NCBI RefSeq assembly: GCF_020283565.1
Contig: NC_060064.1
Location: 12,048,337 to 12,112,336, forward strand
Source: Trifolium pratense
Lineage: Eukaryota > Streptophyta > Magnoliopsida > Fabales > Fabaceae
Length of the DNA: 64,000 bases
Reading direction: 5' to 3'
Part shown: piece after piece, positions 24,181 through 33,910 of the stretch
Layout: each line of letters begins with the position of its first letter
Position numbering within the stretch: position 1 is the stretch's first letter
Position numbers and translations under genes: made by a program
Notes under the pieces: model-generated
Database searches by the model: none
The model's input: only the letters and a program-made list of their open reading frames with translations
Told to the model about the DNA's origin: nothing

Positions 24181-25103
24181 CAAAACTTAGTTACAGTAAA
24201 ACATGATAAAATTACCTTTTTGTTGGTCCAAGTAAAACAACTACTGTAAACATTACTAGTTACTAGTATAAACAACTAATCCAATTAAAACTAAACATAG
24301 AAACAAAAATTACAACTTTTTTAAGTAAAAAAAAAAGTACAACTTTTTTCTTCGGAAGGTATACAAGAGTTGGGATAATTAAACTATTTTAATATAATAT
24401 AGTATATATTTTTGCTTTATTATTATTTTATATATTATTTAAAACATATAAATATATATATTTAACTAAAAACGGTCACCCGGTTGAACCCCGGTCCGAC
24501 CGATTGAAACTTAAACCGGTAAGCTCACTAGTTCGATGACCGGTCCGGTTCTAATTACCTTGGCACCACTACTAGCATTGAAAACACATCACAACCACCA
24601 TATCTCCGCATTGAATGATATATGCAGACCGTACAACAAACTGTTTTCCATATTTAATTTCTTAGAATCGTAAATCTTAATTTACTTGATTTCTTAGACC
24701 GTACGTTTTTTGTCTTTCACTTATCAAACGAGGAGAGAAACCAATTGTCCATATCGCTGTTGTGTTGCGTTGCATGTGTTTGTCTTTTTTATAAAAATAA
24801 TAATTACTGAGTATATTGTAAAAAAAATAAAAAAAAAAATAATTACTAAGTATATATTTTCAAAGTGACATTTGAATTGTCTTTTCATAAACTCATCTCT
24901 CTCCACCCCCTCTATATCACTTGAATAGATTCTTTTGAAACAACATTTCAATTTTTAGCGGTTTTACTTTTGCATACTAGTACCACTACTAGCATCTAAA
25001 ACTCATCACAACCATCATATCTTCTTTTTCTCTTATTGCATATCTCTCTCTCAAAATACCATTTGCTTATTCTCCTTTACGTTTTTTTGTACCTCGGTAA
25101 AAT

Positions 25104-25905
25104 ATGAGTCGTCGGAGAGCTCAAGAGTCTTCAAGTAGGATCCCTGGTGAAGGTTCTTCAAGTTCTTCAAGCAACCAATCAGTGAAAAGGGCACACTACT
25201 GGTTGTATTAAAATATGACCAACCAAAAATGCAATACGCAAATGATGATTGCATTAAAATCAAAAATCTCCTAATGACTCGTTTTCAATTTCTAGAAAAC
25301 ACCATAAGAACGTTGTTTGATCAGAGAAAGACAGTGGGAATAGTTGCTCGTTTAACAAGTAGCCATTTAGAGAAAGTGATAATAGAATTCATTGAAGATA
25401 CAAAGAGTGGAGACTGTGCTTTATATTAGTGGTCATGGTTCAAGATTAGAGGAATATCCACAAGATGTGCATGTAGGTCTTATTGGAGTTGATTATAAAC
25501 TTGTACCGGGTAATTTTTTTTTGTTAATTTATATACTATGAATCGCTTTTTGTTAAACAACATTATTAATTAATTAATTAATTTATTTATAATGTATTGT
25601 TGATCATATCAAAGAAGCAATGAATAGATTGAATAAAGATAATAAATTTATTGTTGTTTGTTATTGATGTTTGTTTTGGAGGAGGTTTTGATGAAACGTA
25701 TAATGAAAAAATTACTATGCTCTTAGCTTCAAAAAGAACAGAAGAGTCACATGGTAATGCAGAAATTGGTTCATACTTCACAAATTGTTTTGTGGACTAC
25801 ATTGAGAAGCATTATATGGTAGAAAGCGAACAATTGATAGAATTGCTTAAGGAGAAATTGAGACAAATATGGGTTGTGGTCAGACACCCCATCTTTGTCC
25901 AATAA
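25104..25905 (+). pseudogene. Caspase-fold pseudogene, unit 8 (border copy, type C)
   Basis: The most diverged and longest copy. It keeps the internal frameshifts, the ISGHGSRL histidine block and IDVCFGGGFDE. Past the point where the other copies are cut it continues with FVDYIEKHYMVESEQLIELL, then a frame change before a GQTP-like end, which resembles the end of metacaspase-type p20/p10 domains. This copy probably preserves the original 3' end of the gene that was later amplified. Confidence 0.75.
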
Positions 25906-25939
25906 AGATAATGCAAAATCATTTGTATTTACTTTTAAA

Positions 25940-26000
25940 CAGTGTTTTAAAAACCGGACCGGTTGGTTGAACCGGGAACCAGATGTCAACCGGTGGATGA
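25940..26000 (+). mobile_element. 5' end remnant of the ACCGGTT-rich hAT-like element
   Basis: GTTTTAAAAACCGGACCGG and GGTTGAACCGGGAACC match the left end of the element at 61217-61742. Only about 60 bp are present. The array units carry the opposite end of the same family. Confidence 0.5.
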
Positions 26001-27120
26001 ATTTTTATTATTAGGAGTATTATTTGATGGAAAATTCTAGGGTGAAGTGACAAAAGTGACTTCTTTGGTGAAGTTGACACTATGACCAATGAAACAAACA
26101 GTTGAATTGGTCAACTGCCACGTAAGATTATATGGTACAGACCACTTAGCATACATCTCCTTGTTAATTTTCCTTGCAAATATGTCTCTACCAAATTAAA
26201 ACTTACAAAATTACCCCAAAGTTAATATTGTTTTATTAATTATAATTGTTATTGTTAAAATCAATTAAAACAACATCACAAGTTCACAACAACATCATCG
26301 TTTCTGTTCAACTTCCATTTCTATTGAAAAAAAAAAAACTACTCGTCTTCCAACATAAGGTTCACGAATAAATAAAAAAAAATTCTTCATCTTCATCTCG
26401 ATTGATCGGATCTAATATATTAAAGTTTATGGTATAGATGGTTGAAGGTTGTTGCCAGAGTTTATCTTGACTCTTGATGAGTTATCTTCGTGAAAAAAAA
26501 CATTAAAAAAAAGTTACAAAGTTAATAGATCTGAGTTCATAATTAATCAGTAGAGTGAATAGATATGGATTTAAAGTTGGAAAATAAGAACGAACATATC
26601 ACTTCATCAATAAAAATAATTTCAGGTTTCTTGTTTTAGACCATTTGAATCAAATTTAAAATCATAAATATATTATAAATGGTTTTTGTGATGTTTCTGG
26701 ATGATTAAATGTTATTTTCGTTTTTAAACGGACCTGATATTGTCGGGTTTCAAGCTTGGATCGCAGTTCTGAAATTAGGTCGAAGTGACCCGGCTGAAGG
26801 TTGAAGATGATGTTAATTTATCAATATTTTTATCAATGCTGATTTTATATATATCACATAACGCAAACAATATCATAATATATTCAAGTGTTGTAGCGGT
26901 TGAAGGTTTTTATCGTTTGATACCACGTCGCGGGTTCGATACCTGTTCACAATGCTTTGTGAATTATTTTTTTTAAGATGGCCTTGAATAGGAAGAAAAA
27001 GAAAAAGATAAGTTTTACAACAAGATAGTCTCGAACCCAAGACCTGCCAAAGTTTCAGCCATCACTTAACCACTTGGCTGTGTTCATTTACATACTTGTT
27101 ATTACACCATATTAATATAT
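26001..27120. other. AT-rich intergenic DNA with two convergent tRNA-like boxes
   Basis: No gene was recognised. GTCGCGGGTTCGATACC (plus, near 26928) and the minus-strand pair AGCCAAGTGGTTAAG with GGGTTCGAGAC (about 27030-27085) resemble polymerase III boxes of decayed tRNA-derived elements. Neither folds into a clear tRNA by eye. Confidence 0.35.
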
Positions 27121-27142
27121 GTATGTTTCTCTAATTTTAGGA

Positions 27143-27336
27143 TGGATTAAAATGAATTGCATAATGTTTATGTAACTTAATTATTCTGAATCAAATGTCA
27201 ATATAATTTATGTAATTTAAATTTGATTAGGCAATTATATGGATTAAAATGAATTGTGTAATGTTTATGTAATTTAATTATTTTGAATCAGATGTCAATA
27301 TAATTTATAAAATTTTAAATTTGATTAGGGAGTACA
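27143..27336. repeat. Tandem duplication, 97 bp x 2
   Basis: GGATTAAAATGAATTG starts both copies (27143 and 27240), and both run on through GTCAATATAATTTAT and TTTGATTAGG. There are several mismatches, so it is older than the other duplications. No coding content. Confidence 0.75.
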
Positions 27337-27379
27337 CGCAACATCTTTAATTAAAGCATCTTTAATTAAATAAGATTAT

Positions 27380-27870
27380 TCTGAAGCACTATTAACTGTT
27401 GTCTTTGACTGATGGTTATAATCTGTTGAAGTTAATGTCTTAAAAATTATATAAAAAAAGTAAAATTTAAAAATAAGATATAATTTGACTTAAGATTATA
27501 CTCCGATTCAACTGAAATATTATTAATCATGGTATTTGACTGTGGATTATACTCCGATTCAAAAGCATTCTTAACATTAGTTTTTGGCTGAGAGTTATAC
27601 TCTGATTTTATGCCTTAAAAAATATATAAATAAAGTGAAATTTAAAAATAAGTATTATTTGACTTAAGATTTAACTCGACTTCAACACGAACACTATTGA
27701 CCCTAGTATTTGACCGAGGGTTATACCCCGATTGAATTTAATGACTTAAAAATTATAAAATAAAGTATAATTTGACTTAATATTATACTCCGGTTCCAAT
27801 CAAACATTATTAACCCTGGACTATAACTGAGGTTCTACTAGAGTTCAAATCAGGCATTACTAATATAATT
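27380..27870. repeat. Degenerate tandem repeat (TTTGACTTAAGATTATACTCCG)
   Basis: Segments built around ATTTGACTTAAGAT, TTATACTCCGATTC, ATTAACC.TAGTATTTGAC and GACTTAAAAATTATA recur irregularly at about 27488, 27661 and 27775. Spacing is not constant and identity is low. Non-coding. Confidence 0.55.
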
Positions 27871-28925
27871 TGTCTATATATTCGGAGTCGGACCATCAAA
27901 ATTATTTTTCTCATTTGTTTGTTAGTCCAATTAGGTGATATTGAACGGTGAAATTGATAAAATTTGAAATCTCCAGTCAAAATATATAGTTTCAGTCGAA
28001 CTCTACAACATTTTAATTAAAACTAGCTAGTTATCTGTTGAGACTGTTAATATGATCTGTCTATACATCGAGAGTCTGATCATCGAAATTCTTTTTCTCA
28101 TTTGTTCGTTGGTCCAATTAGGTGATATTGAACGGTCGGATTGATAAAATTTGAAATCTCCAGTCAAAATATGTTGTTTTAGTCGAACTACACGACCTTT
28201 CATAAAAACTTAGTTATTCGTTGAGACTATTATTATGATCTGTCTACACATCCGGAGTCCGATCATCAATTTTTTTTCTCATTTGTTTGTTAGTTCAATT
28301 AGGTGACATTGAACGGTCGGATTGATAAAATTCGAAATCTGCAGTAAATGTCGTTAGTTTTAGTCAAACTTCACAACTCTTTCATATAAACTATGTTTCC
28401 CGTGACACTATTATTACAATTTGTCTATACATTCGGATTCCGATCGTAAAAATTCCAATTCTCAATTGTTTTTCATTCCTATTAAGTGATATTGAACGGT
28501 CGGATTGATAAAATTCGAAATCGGCAGTAAATGTCGGTAGTTTTAGTCAAACTTCACAACCCTTTTCATAGAAAATAGGTTTCATGTGACACTCTTATTA
28601 CAATCTGTCGATGCATTCAGAGTCTGATCATAAAATTTCCGATTCTCAATCGTTTGTCAGTCCAATTAAGTGATATTGAATGGTCGGATTGTTAAAATTC
28701 GAAATCTACAGTTAATATCGGTAGTTTTAGTCGAACTTCACGACCCTTATAGAAATTAGGTTTCCAGTAACACTTTTATTACAATATGTACATGTAGTCG
28801 GAGTCCGATCATAAACATTCCGATTCTCAATCGTTTGTCAATCCAATTAGGTGATATTGAACGGTCGGATAAATAAAATTTGAAATCTGCAGTCAATGTC
28901 GGTAGTTTAATATGAATATAAACCA
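27868..28925. repeat. Satellite-like tandem repeat, about 183 bp x 6
   Basis: GTGATATTGAACGGTCGGAT and flanking sequence (a CATTCGGAGTCCGATCAT-like block before it, an AAAATTTGAAATCTGCAGT-like block after it) recur with TTGAACGG or its variant at 27941, 28128, 28309, 28492, 28676 and 28857. Spacings are 187, 181, 183, 184 and 181 bp. The copies are clearly diverged. The period falls in the range usual for plant satellites, but only six copies are present. Non-coding. Confidence 0.85.
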
Positions 28926-29051
28926 TTTTCCCCTTTTTTATTAAAAAACATAATATATTTTTATTGATGAACACTCCGGTACACATATTATGTGTATATA
29001 TACTAGTACACGACTTAGGTGGATGATTGTGATTGGTTCAAAATATTTAAT

Positions 29052-29820
29052 ATTTAATATAGAGTCCTTCCCAGAGGTAGGGATGGCAACGGGCGCCCAT
29101 GGGTGCGGGTTTGACACTTACCAAACCCACACCCGAAATCATCACCCAAACCCAAACCCAAACCCAAAAGATGTTCGGGTGACAAAACAACACCCACGCC
29201 CACACCCATTGGGTTCGGGTTTTTTTCACCCAAACCCAAACCCGTAGCACATTTGAAAATAATTTGCAAATTTAAGAAATTAAATTCCAACATAGACTTT
29301 GAATTAAATTACAACTAAAATTAAGGTCTTCAAAGGAAATTTAAACATAGACTTTCAAGAAATTACAACATAGACTTTCAAGAAATTAAATTACAACTAA
29401 AATTTAAGGTCTTCCAAGGAAATTGAGGGAGACTATGGGGGTAATTAGGTAATTATAAAATATTTCGGGTGGGTGTATGGGTTTCGGGTGTGGGTCTGAC
29501 TGATACCAAACCCACACCCATATTATCGGGTGTCACCCGAACCCAAACCCAGTCAAATCGGGGTTCACCCGTTGACTTGGATTTGAGTTCGGGTGGGTCT
29601 CTCGGATTTGGGTTTTTTTGCCATCCCTACCCAGAGGAGAGTCTGTTGCCACCTACTTTAAAGGCACTACATTTGGTTTCTTCTTCAAGTCTAAGAATAT
29701 TAAACGACAAAGGCCTCATCCACCTCACATTCTGCCGCATTGACAGTTGCTATCATCTTGAACGACTGCCAGAAGAGGGTCTATCCAATTCCCTTTCTAC
29801 TTTGGAGACTAGATCGTGAA
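29052..29820 (+). pseudogene. CC-NBS-LRR C-terminal LRR remnant, split by a hAT element
   Basis: The end of a legume-type CNL protein is visible: IESFPE before the insertion, then LLPPTLKALHLVSSSSLRIL, NDKGLIHLTF and HLERLPEEGLSNSLSTL after it, closing at a TGA (29817-29819). The element 29078-29629 sits inside the PEE codons. No LRR exon precedes it nearby. It has the same strand as the N-terminal CNL remnant at 9630-10185. Confidence 0.8.
29078..29629. mobile_element. hAT MITE (552 bp) with CCCAAACCC-rich ends
   Basis: Terminal repeats TAGGGATGGCAA and TTGCCATCCCTA are perfect, and 8-bp duplications CCCAGAGG flank the element (29070-29077 and 29630-29637). Subterminal regions carry many CCCAAACCCA and GGGTTCGGGT motifs in inverted orientation, a likely transposase-binding or structure-forming array. 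There is no transposase. Confidence 0.9.
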
Positions 29821-29929
29821 CCCGTGCGATGCACTGGAGGGATAATTTCTATTTGAGAAAAAAAAATTAGTATTGTAATATTATATATAAATAAATGAGA
29901 TAAATTATGCCAAAAAGATAAAATAAATA

Positions 29930-30001
29930 AAAGTCTGTTTGAAATACTTATTTTTGAGCTTATACACAACAACTCATACAAATAAATAAGTTTTTATATA
30001 T
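29930..30001 (+). mobile_element. Left half of a hAT-like MITE, cut by a Mutator-like element
   Basis: GTCTGTTTGAAATACTTATTTTTGAGCTTAT matches the termini of the element at 3060-3305 in pieces (TTTTTGAGCTTATAC), and material after the inserted element (TTGTAAATTTGTCAAGATAG, 31600-31620) matches its centre. The host copy is therefore older than the insertion. Confidence 0.5.
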
Positions 30002-31587
30002 GGGGTTTTCTAACTTAGACCCTAGTTATGTCTAAGTTAGCAAGGTGCACCTTTTCAATTGGACCAAAATACCCATTCTTTTTAATTAATTAACCAAAAT
30101 ACCCATTAATAGACGCGGATCCAGTGTCGCGCGCGTACCGAAGGACCATGGTTACAGACCGTTGATTTCCATCAGACAGCCAATATCTGATCTCATTAAG
30201 ACTGTCTGATCAATCCGACAGCCCAGATCATCCTGATCCATCAGATTCCAGCGCGTGTGCCACACTGGATTACACCCTGGAGAGAGAAAAATTTGCTTTT
30301 TAAAAGTAGGACACGTGTCACACAATGGTTGGCTGGACGTGATTTTTGTTCATTTAATACTTTGAACTCAATTATTTCGTTGTAAATTAATTTTTTATTT
30401 TTATTTTTTTATACCAAAATTCATAATTTTTTTTTCTACAAATAGAGACTTGGTTCGTTTGATTTGGACACCGAAAAAAAAATGCAATTTTTCACTACCT
30501 TAATCTCATTTTTTGTCTACTAAATACGTTACTTGTGTGTTGTAATTTAACACGCACCACTCAACCAACTCACTGAAACCATTATACCAGGAAAATAGTA
30601 GATAATATTCTGGAACTTTTGGTATATTTTATGAAATTTTTGGAGACCTGAAACTATTTTTAATTAATTAAATGAGATAAAACGGTAATTAAAAACTAGT
30701 GTTTGCTTCTGAAACCATTTTACTGGTAGAATGGTTGCACATAGTTGTATTCTGAAATTATTTTACTGGTAGAATGGTTTCAATGAGTAATTTATTAATT
30801 GTGTTTGCTTCTGAAACCATTTATCTGGTACAATGGTTTCAGAGAGTTGTAATCTGAAACCATTTTGCTGGTAGAATGGTTTCAGTAAGTTGATTATTAG
30901 TTATTTGCTTCTGAAACCATTTAGCTTGTAGAATGGTTGCACATAATTGTATTCTGAAATCATTTTACTGGTAGAATGGTTTCAGTGAGTAATTTATTAA
31001 TTGTGTTTGCTTCTGAAACCATTTATCTGGTACAATGGTTTCAGAGAGTTGTAATCTGAAACCATTTTGCTGGTAGAATGGTTTCAGTGAGTTGATGTAA
31101 GGTAGTGAAAAATGAGATTAAGGTAGTGAAAAATTGGGTTTTTTTTTCTGTGTCCAAATCAAACGAACCAAGTCTCTATTTGTAGAGAAAAAAAAAAAAT
31201 TTAATTTACAACGAAATAATTGAGTTCAAAGTATTAAATGGAAAAAAATCACGCCCAGCCGATCAGACAGCGACACGTGTCCTGCTTTTAAAAAGTAGAT
31301 TCTTCTCTCTCCAGGGTGTAATCCAGTGTGGTGCACGCGCTGGAATCTGATGGATTCGGATGATCTGGGCTGTCTGATTGATCAGACAGTCTTGTTGAGA
31401 TCAGATCTTGGCTGTCTGATGGAAATCAACGGTTTGTAACCATGGTCCTGCGGTACGCGCGCGACACTGGATCCGCGTGCATTGATGGTAATTTGGTTAA
31501 TTAATTAAAAAGAATGGGTATTTTTGTCCAACTGAAAAGGTGCACCTTGCTAACTTAGACCCAACTGGGTCTAAGTTAGCAGCCCGC
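30002..31587. mobile_element. Non-autonomous Mutator-like element with about 500-bp inverted arms
   Basis: The 1586-bp element is flanked by identical 9-bp duplications TTTATATAT (29993-30001 and 31588-31596), the hallmark of Mutator transposition. Its arms are inverted copies of about 500 bp: both carry CTAACTTAGACCC, AGCAAGGTGCACCTTTTCA, GACACTGGATCCGCG (inverted), GATCTGGGCTGTCTGAT-like blocks, ACACGTGTC and CGAAATAATTGAGTTCAAAG (inverted). The centre, 30705-31092, is a tandem array of CTGAAACCATT...AATGGTTTCAG hairpins. No transposase or captured gene was recognised. Confidence 0.9.
30705..31092. repeat. Minisatellite of about eight short hairpins inside the Mutator-like element
   Basis: Each unit is an imperfect palindrome, CTGAAACCATT-(about 10 nt, often TTACTGGTAG)-AATGGTTTCAG, followed by a variable spacer. 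Eight units fall in two blocks of four with the same spacer order, so a four-unit block was itself duplicated. Confidence 0.85.
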
Positions 31588-31596
31588 TTTATATAT

Positions 31597-32966
31597 TATT
31601 GTAAATTTGTCAAGATAGTTAAAAATTACACTACTCCTACCATAAAAACCTCTATTTTTTTAGCATTTATTTTTTTCACCAGTGTGCTTCAAAAAACGTG
31701 TCTCCTCCTCACTCAATTTTAGTAGCAAACATTACTGTTGGTACATCAAAGTTTAAACATTAAATCTATGACAAACCATATACCGGGCAAATGGATGTAT
31801 ATATTTTGATTATGAAATAAACAACGAAAAACAAAAAAAAAAATATGCTGGACAATTTCAATATAAAAGTTAAACCAATAATAATCACTAAACTCCAATA
31901 ATAAGAGTGAGAAGTGAGATCAAGAAGTTGAACCAATAATAAATAAATTCAAAGAAAATTCTCTTACCTTCAATTGTTTATTGTTAATTAAAAGCAGAGT
32001 TAAACGCATAACACATATTTCCTCCGGACATAAATATAAGCAAAAAAACCGTTTACGCGGTGTTTAAAAATTTTAGTTAAGTGTAGTTAATTTTCTTGAT
32101 TTAATGCAAAACATGAATTAAGTTTACTATATTACCCCTTTTGAAAAGTGTCAAAGTGAAATAAATGTCTAAAAAAATAGTATTAAAATTTGGTTGTGAT
32201 AATCAACTAATATTGCTGATACAAAATAGAGTGAAAAAAAGAAAATTATATAATACTTACAGTACACCATAATATCATGCGTCTCATTCAATATATTTCA
32301 TGCAATCCATAAAAAATATGTTGCATTGGTGAGAGACCTATTAAGGTCTCCCACCCTAGAATCCGCCGCGGAATAGAGATGTTAGTTCAGGCAAGTACAC
32401 TTCACCCATCTCTCTATACTCAATCCAACATTTACATCCACTAATCTAAATAGTTGTTGGAACCACTAATCTAACCATAATCCACTTATATCTAATTAAA
32501 TCACTCGATAATATCACATCACTTCCTTATATTATATCATTCTAATTTCTATGTACTCTTCATATACCAATAACATTTATATAAATGACTTTTCAAGTTT
32601 TTTTTTTTTTTTTTTTGTAAATAACCTTCTTCACATTGTCTACTAAAATTTGATTAAGATTTTAGATGGACTTAATCGTTTATTGGGTAAGGGTCTAGTT
32701 TTTCTTAATTACTAGAACAAAAGAATTTGAGTTTCTATGATTTGACATATATGTCTTCGATTCTTTCGAGTTTATCAATAATTTACTTATTCTTCGTTTA
32801 CAATATTCATTTAGTTGTAGTATTATTTGTCACCTACACTACATGACATTCTTCGAAAGAAATATTAGCATAGGAGTTCAAAATTATTCCAATATATGAT
32901 ATATCTAGTAGCATTTGTTTTGGGTGCAAAATAGTACTATATTGTAGATTTCTCTATAATAGTAAT
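31597..32966. other. AT-rich intergenic DNA, partial MITE
   Basis: No gene seen. Around 32020-32055, CCTCCGGACATAAATATAAGC resembles one end of a Stowaway-like MITE, without a clear partner. A T-run lies at 32601-32617. Confidence 0.5.
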
Positions 32967-33512
32967 TGTTCTGGACTCGGCCAAAAACTGGCCCAATCAC
33001 TTCCTGCCCGACATTTGGGGCACAACCCAATAAGGAGAGGTTTCCCCGACACGTCAGCCAATGACGTGTCCTCCCCGACATAACGGATAAGCAGCACGTT
33101 AAACACGTGCTCATCTATCCACGCGTGTTGATCCGTTCAACCACGCCTTCGTCAAGGAGCCTATCCATTACCCGCGAATAGCGTAACGGCTCCAATCAAG
33201 ATAGAGGCGAATAACCGCCTCCCCTACGATACAAGGACTATCTTGACAGTTGAGTCTATTGGGCCGGTTATTCCAGCCCAATAGACCAACCTTTGGCCCA
33301 GCGCTGGGGGCAACTATATAAGCTCTCCTAGACAGGAGAGCCAGGTATTCTAAACCATTCTACTTTCTACTTTCTCTCTCTTCTCTCTTGTATCTCTCTC
33401 ATTCTCTTGCTGACTTAAGCATCGGAGTGCCTGCAGGTACAAACCCCCCCTCCGGTGGACGATTTGCTCAACGGACCAGCCATCAACCTTTTCTGATCAT
33501 CAGGTTAGATCA
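32967..33512 (+). mobile_element. Solo LTR of a Ty3/gypsy-type retrotransposon
   Basis: The 546-bp sequence starts TGTTCTGGACTCGGCC and ends AGGTTAGATCA, with 5-bp duplications GTAAT at 32962-32966 and 33513-33517. It is much GC-richer than its surroundings. A TATA box (CTATATAAG, 33313-33321) precedes a CT-rich leader and the block CATCGGAGTGCCTGCAGG, a layout typical of plant gypsy LTRs. No internal region is present, so it arose by recombination between two LTRs. Confidence 0.85.
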
Positions 33513-33538
33513 GTAATATATATTTTGAACCCCATATT

Positions 33539-33676
33539 GTAGATTTCTGAAAGTTCAACCTTTGTTGAAGACTTTGAAGCCAATAAGCCATCATCCAGAC
33601 TAGACATTGGCAGCAATATTGCATCTCTGGAACTTTGTATAGATGATGCTCAGTACAAAGCCATGCATAAATGAAG
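33539..33676 (+). pseudogene. Unrecognised exon-like fragment
   Basis: One plus-strand frame reads as ordinary protein, ISESSTFVEDFEANK, SSRLDIGSNIASLELC and IDDAQYKAMHK, and then stops. Composition and codon use look coding, unlike the flanks, but no start, splice partner or family was recognised. It is probably a piece of a host gene left behind by deletion or carried here. An LTR lies directly upstream and a MITE directly downstream. Confidence 0.35.
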
Positions 33677-33713
33677 GCAAGTAGGCAACAGTGTAGCAGA
33701 TGTAGGGTCCGTT

Positions 33714-33910
33714 TGACCCAGCTTTTTTTAAACTTATTCAAATATTTTATGTAATATAAATTAAGTTTTATATTATTTTATAAATTCACATTAGTAAAAA
33801 TTGTAATTTTATAAGCTATTTTATCATACTACCTTGACAAACTTATAATAATATATAAAAATTGCATAAGTTGTTTCCATAAACTTCAAATAAGAGAAAA
33901 ACAAATCAGG
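33714..33910. mobile_element. hAT-like MITE, relative of 3060-3305
   Basis: GGGTCCGTTTGACCCAGC at the left, CTACCTTGACAAACTTATAATAAT in the centre (inverted relative to the 3060 copy) and AAACTTCAAATAAG towards the right match the family in outline. The ends are degraded. Confidence 0.45.

Larger units (their letters stand above)
12691..25920. repeat. Tandem array: eight 1.64-kb units (A-B-A-B-A-B-B-C)
   Basis: The motif TTAGTTATAGTAAAAC (one base different in the last copy) marks unit starts at 12691, 14334, 15977, 17617, 19260, 20901, 22544 and 24187, so the period is 1640-1643 bp. Each unit holds, in order: the 3' half of the hAT-like element seen whole at 61217-61742; a duplicated segment containing CACTACTAGCATTGAAAACT (for example near 13071 and 13491); a poly-A tract of variable length; and a caspase-fold pseudogene. 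Units 1, 3 and 5 share variants (type A), as do units 2, 4, 6 and 7 (type B), giving a 3.28-kb higher-order repeat. Unit 8 is more diverged, and its pseudogene runs past the point where units 1-7 are cut, so it keeps the ancestral right border. Amplification by unequal exchange is inferred. Confidence 0.95.

Noticed and set aside
13227..24951. Repeated minus-strand frames in the array (reading MERDEFMKRQFKC and similar)
   Set aside because: They recur only because the DNA repeats, differ in length with the poly-A tract, and lie opposite untranslated sequence of the pseudogene.
12691..25920. Regular repeats as a CRISPR-like array
   Set aside because: The units are 1.64 kb, contain pseudogenes and transposon pieces, and the genome is a plant's.
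29078..29629. Interstitial telomere
   Set aside because: The motif is CCCAAACCCA, not the plant CCCTAAA heptamer, and the block is bounded by hAT terminal repeats and target duplications.
29469..29819. Single 116-residue gene
   Set aside because: Its first half is hAT element sequence and its second half is the end of a disrupted LRR gene.
32939..33548. 15-bp repeat ATATTGTAGATTTCT as the target duplication of the gypsy LTR
   Set aside because: The LTR ends TGTTCTGG and TAGATCA are directly flanked by a 5-bp GTAAT duplication, the expected size; the 15-mers lie at unequal distances outside it.
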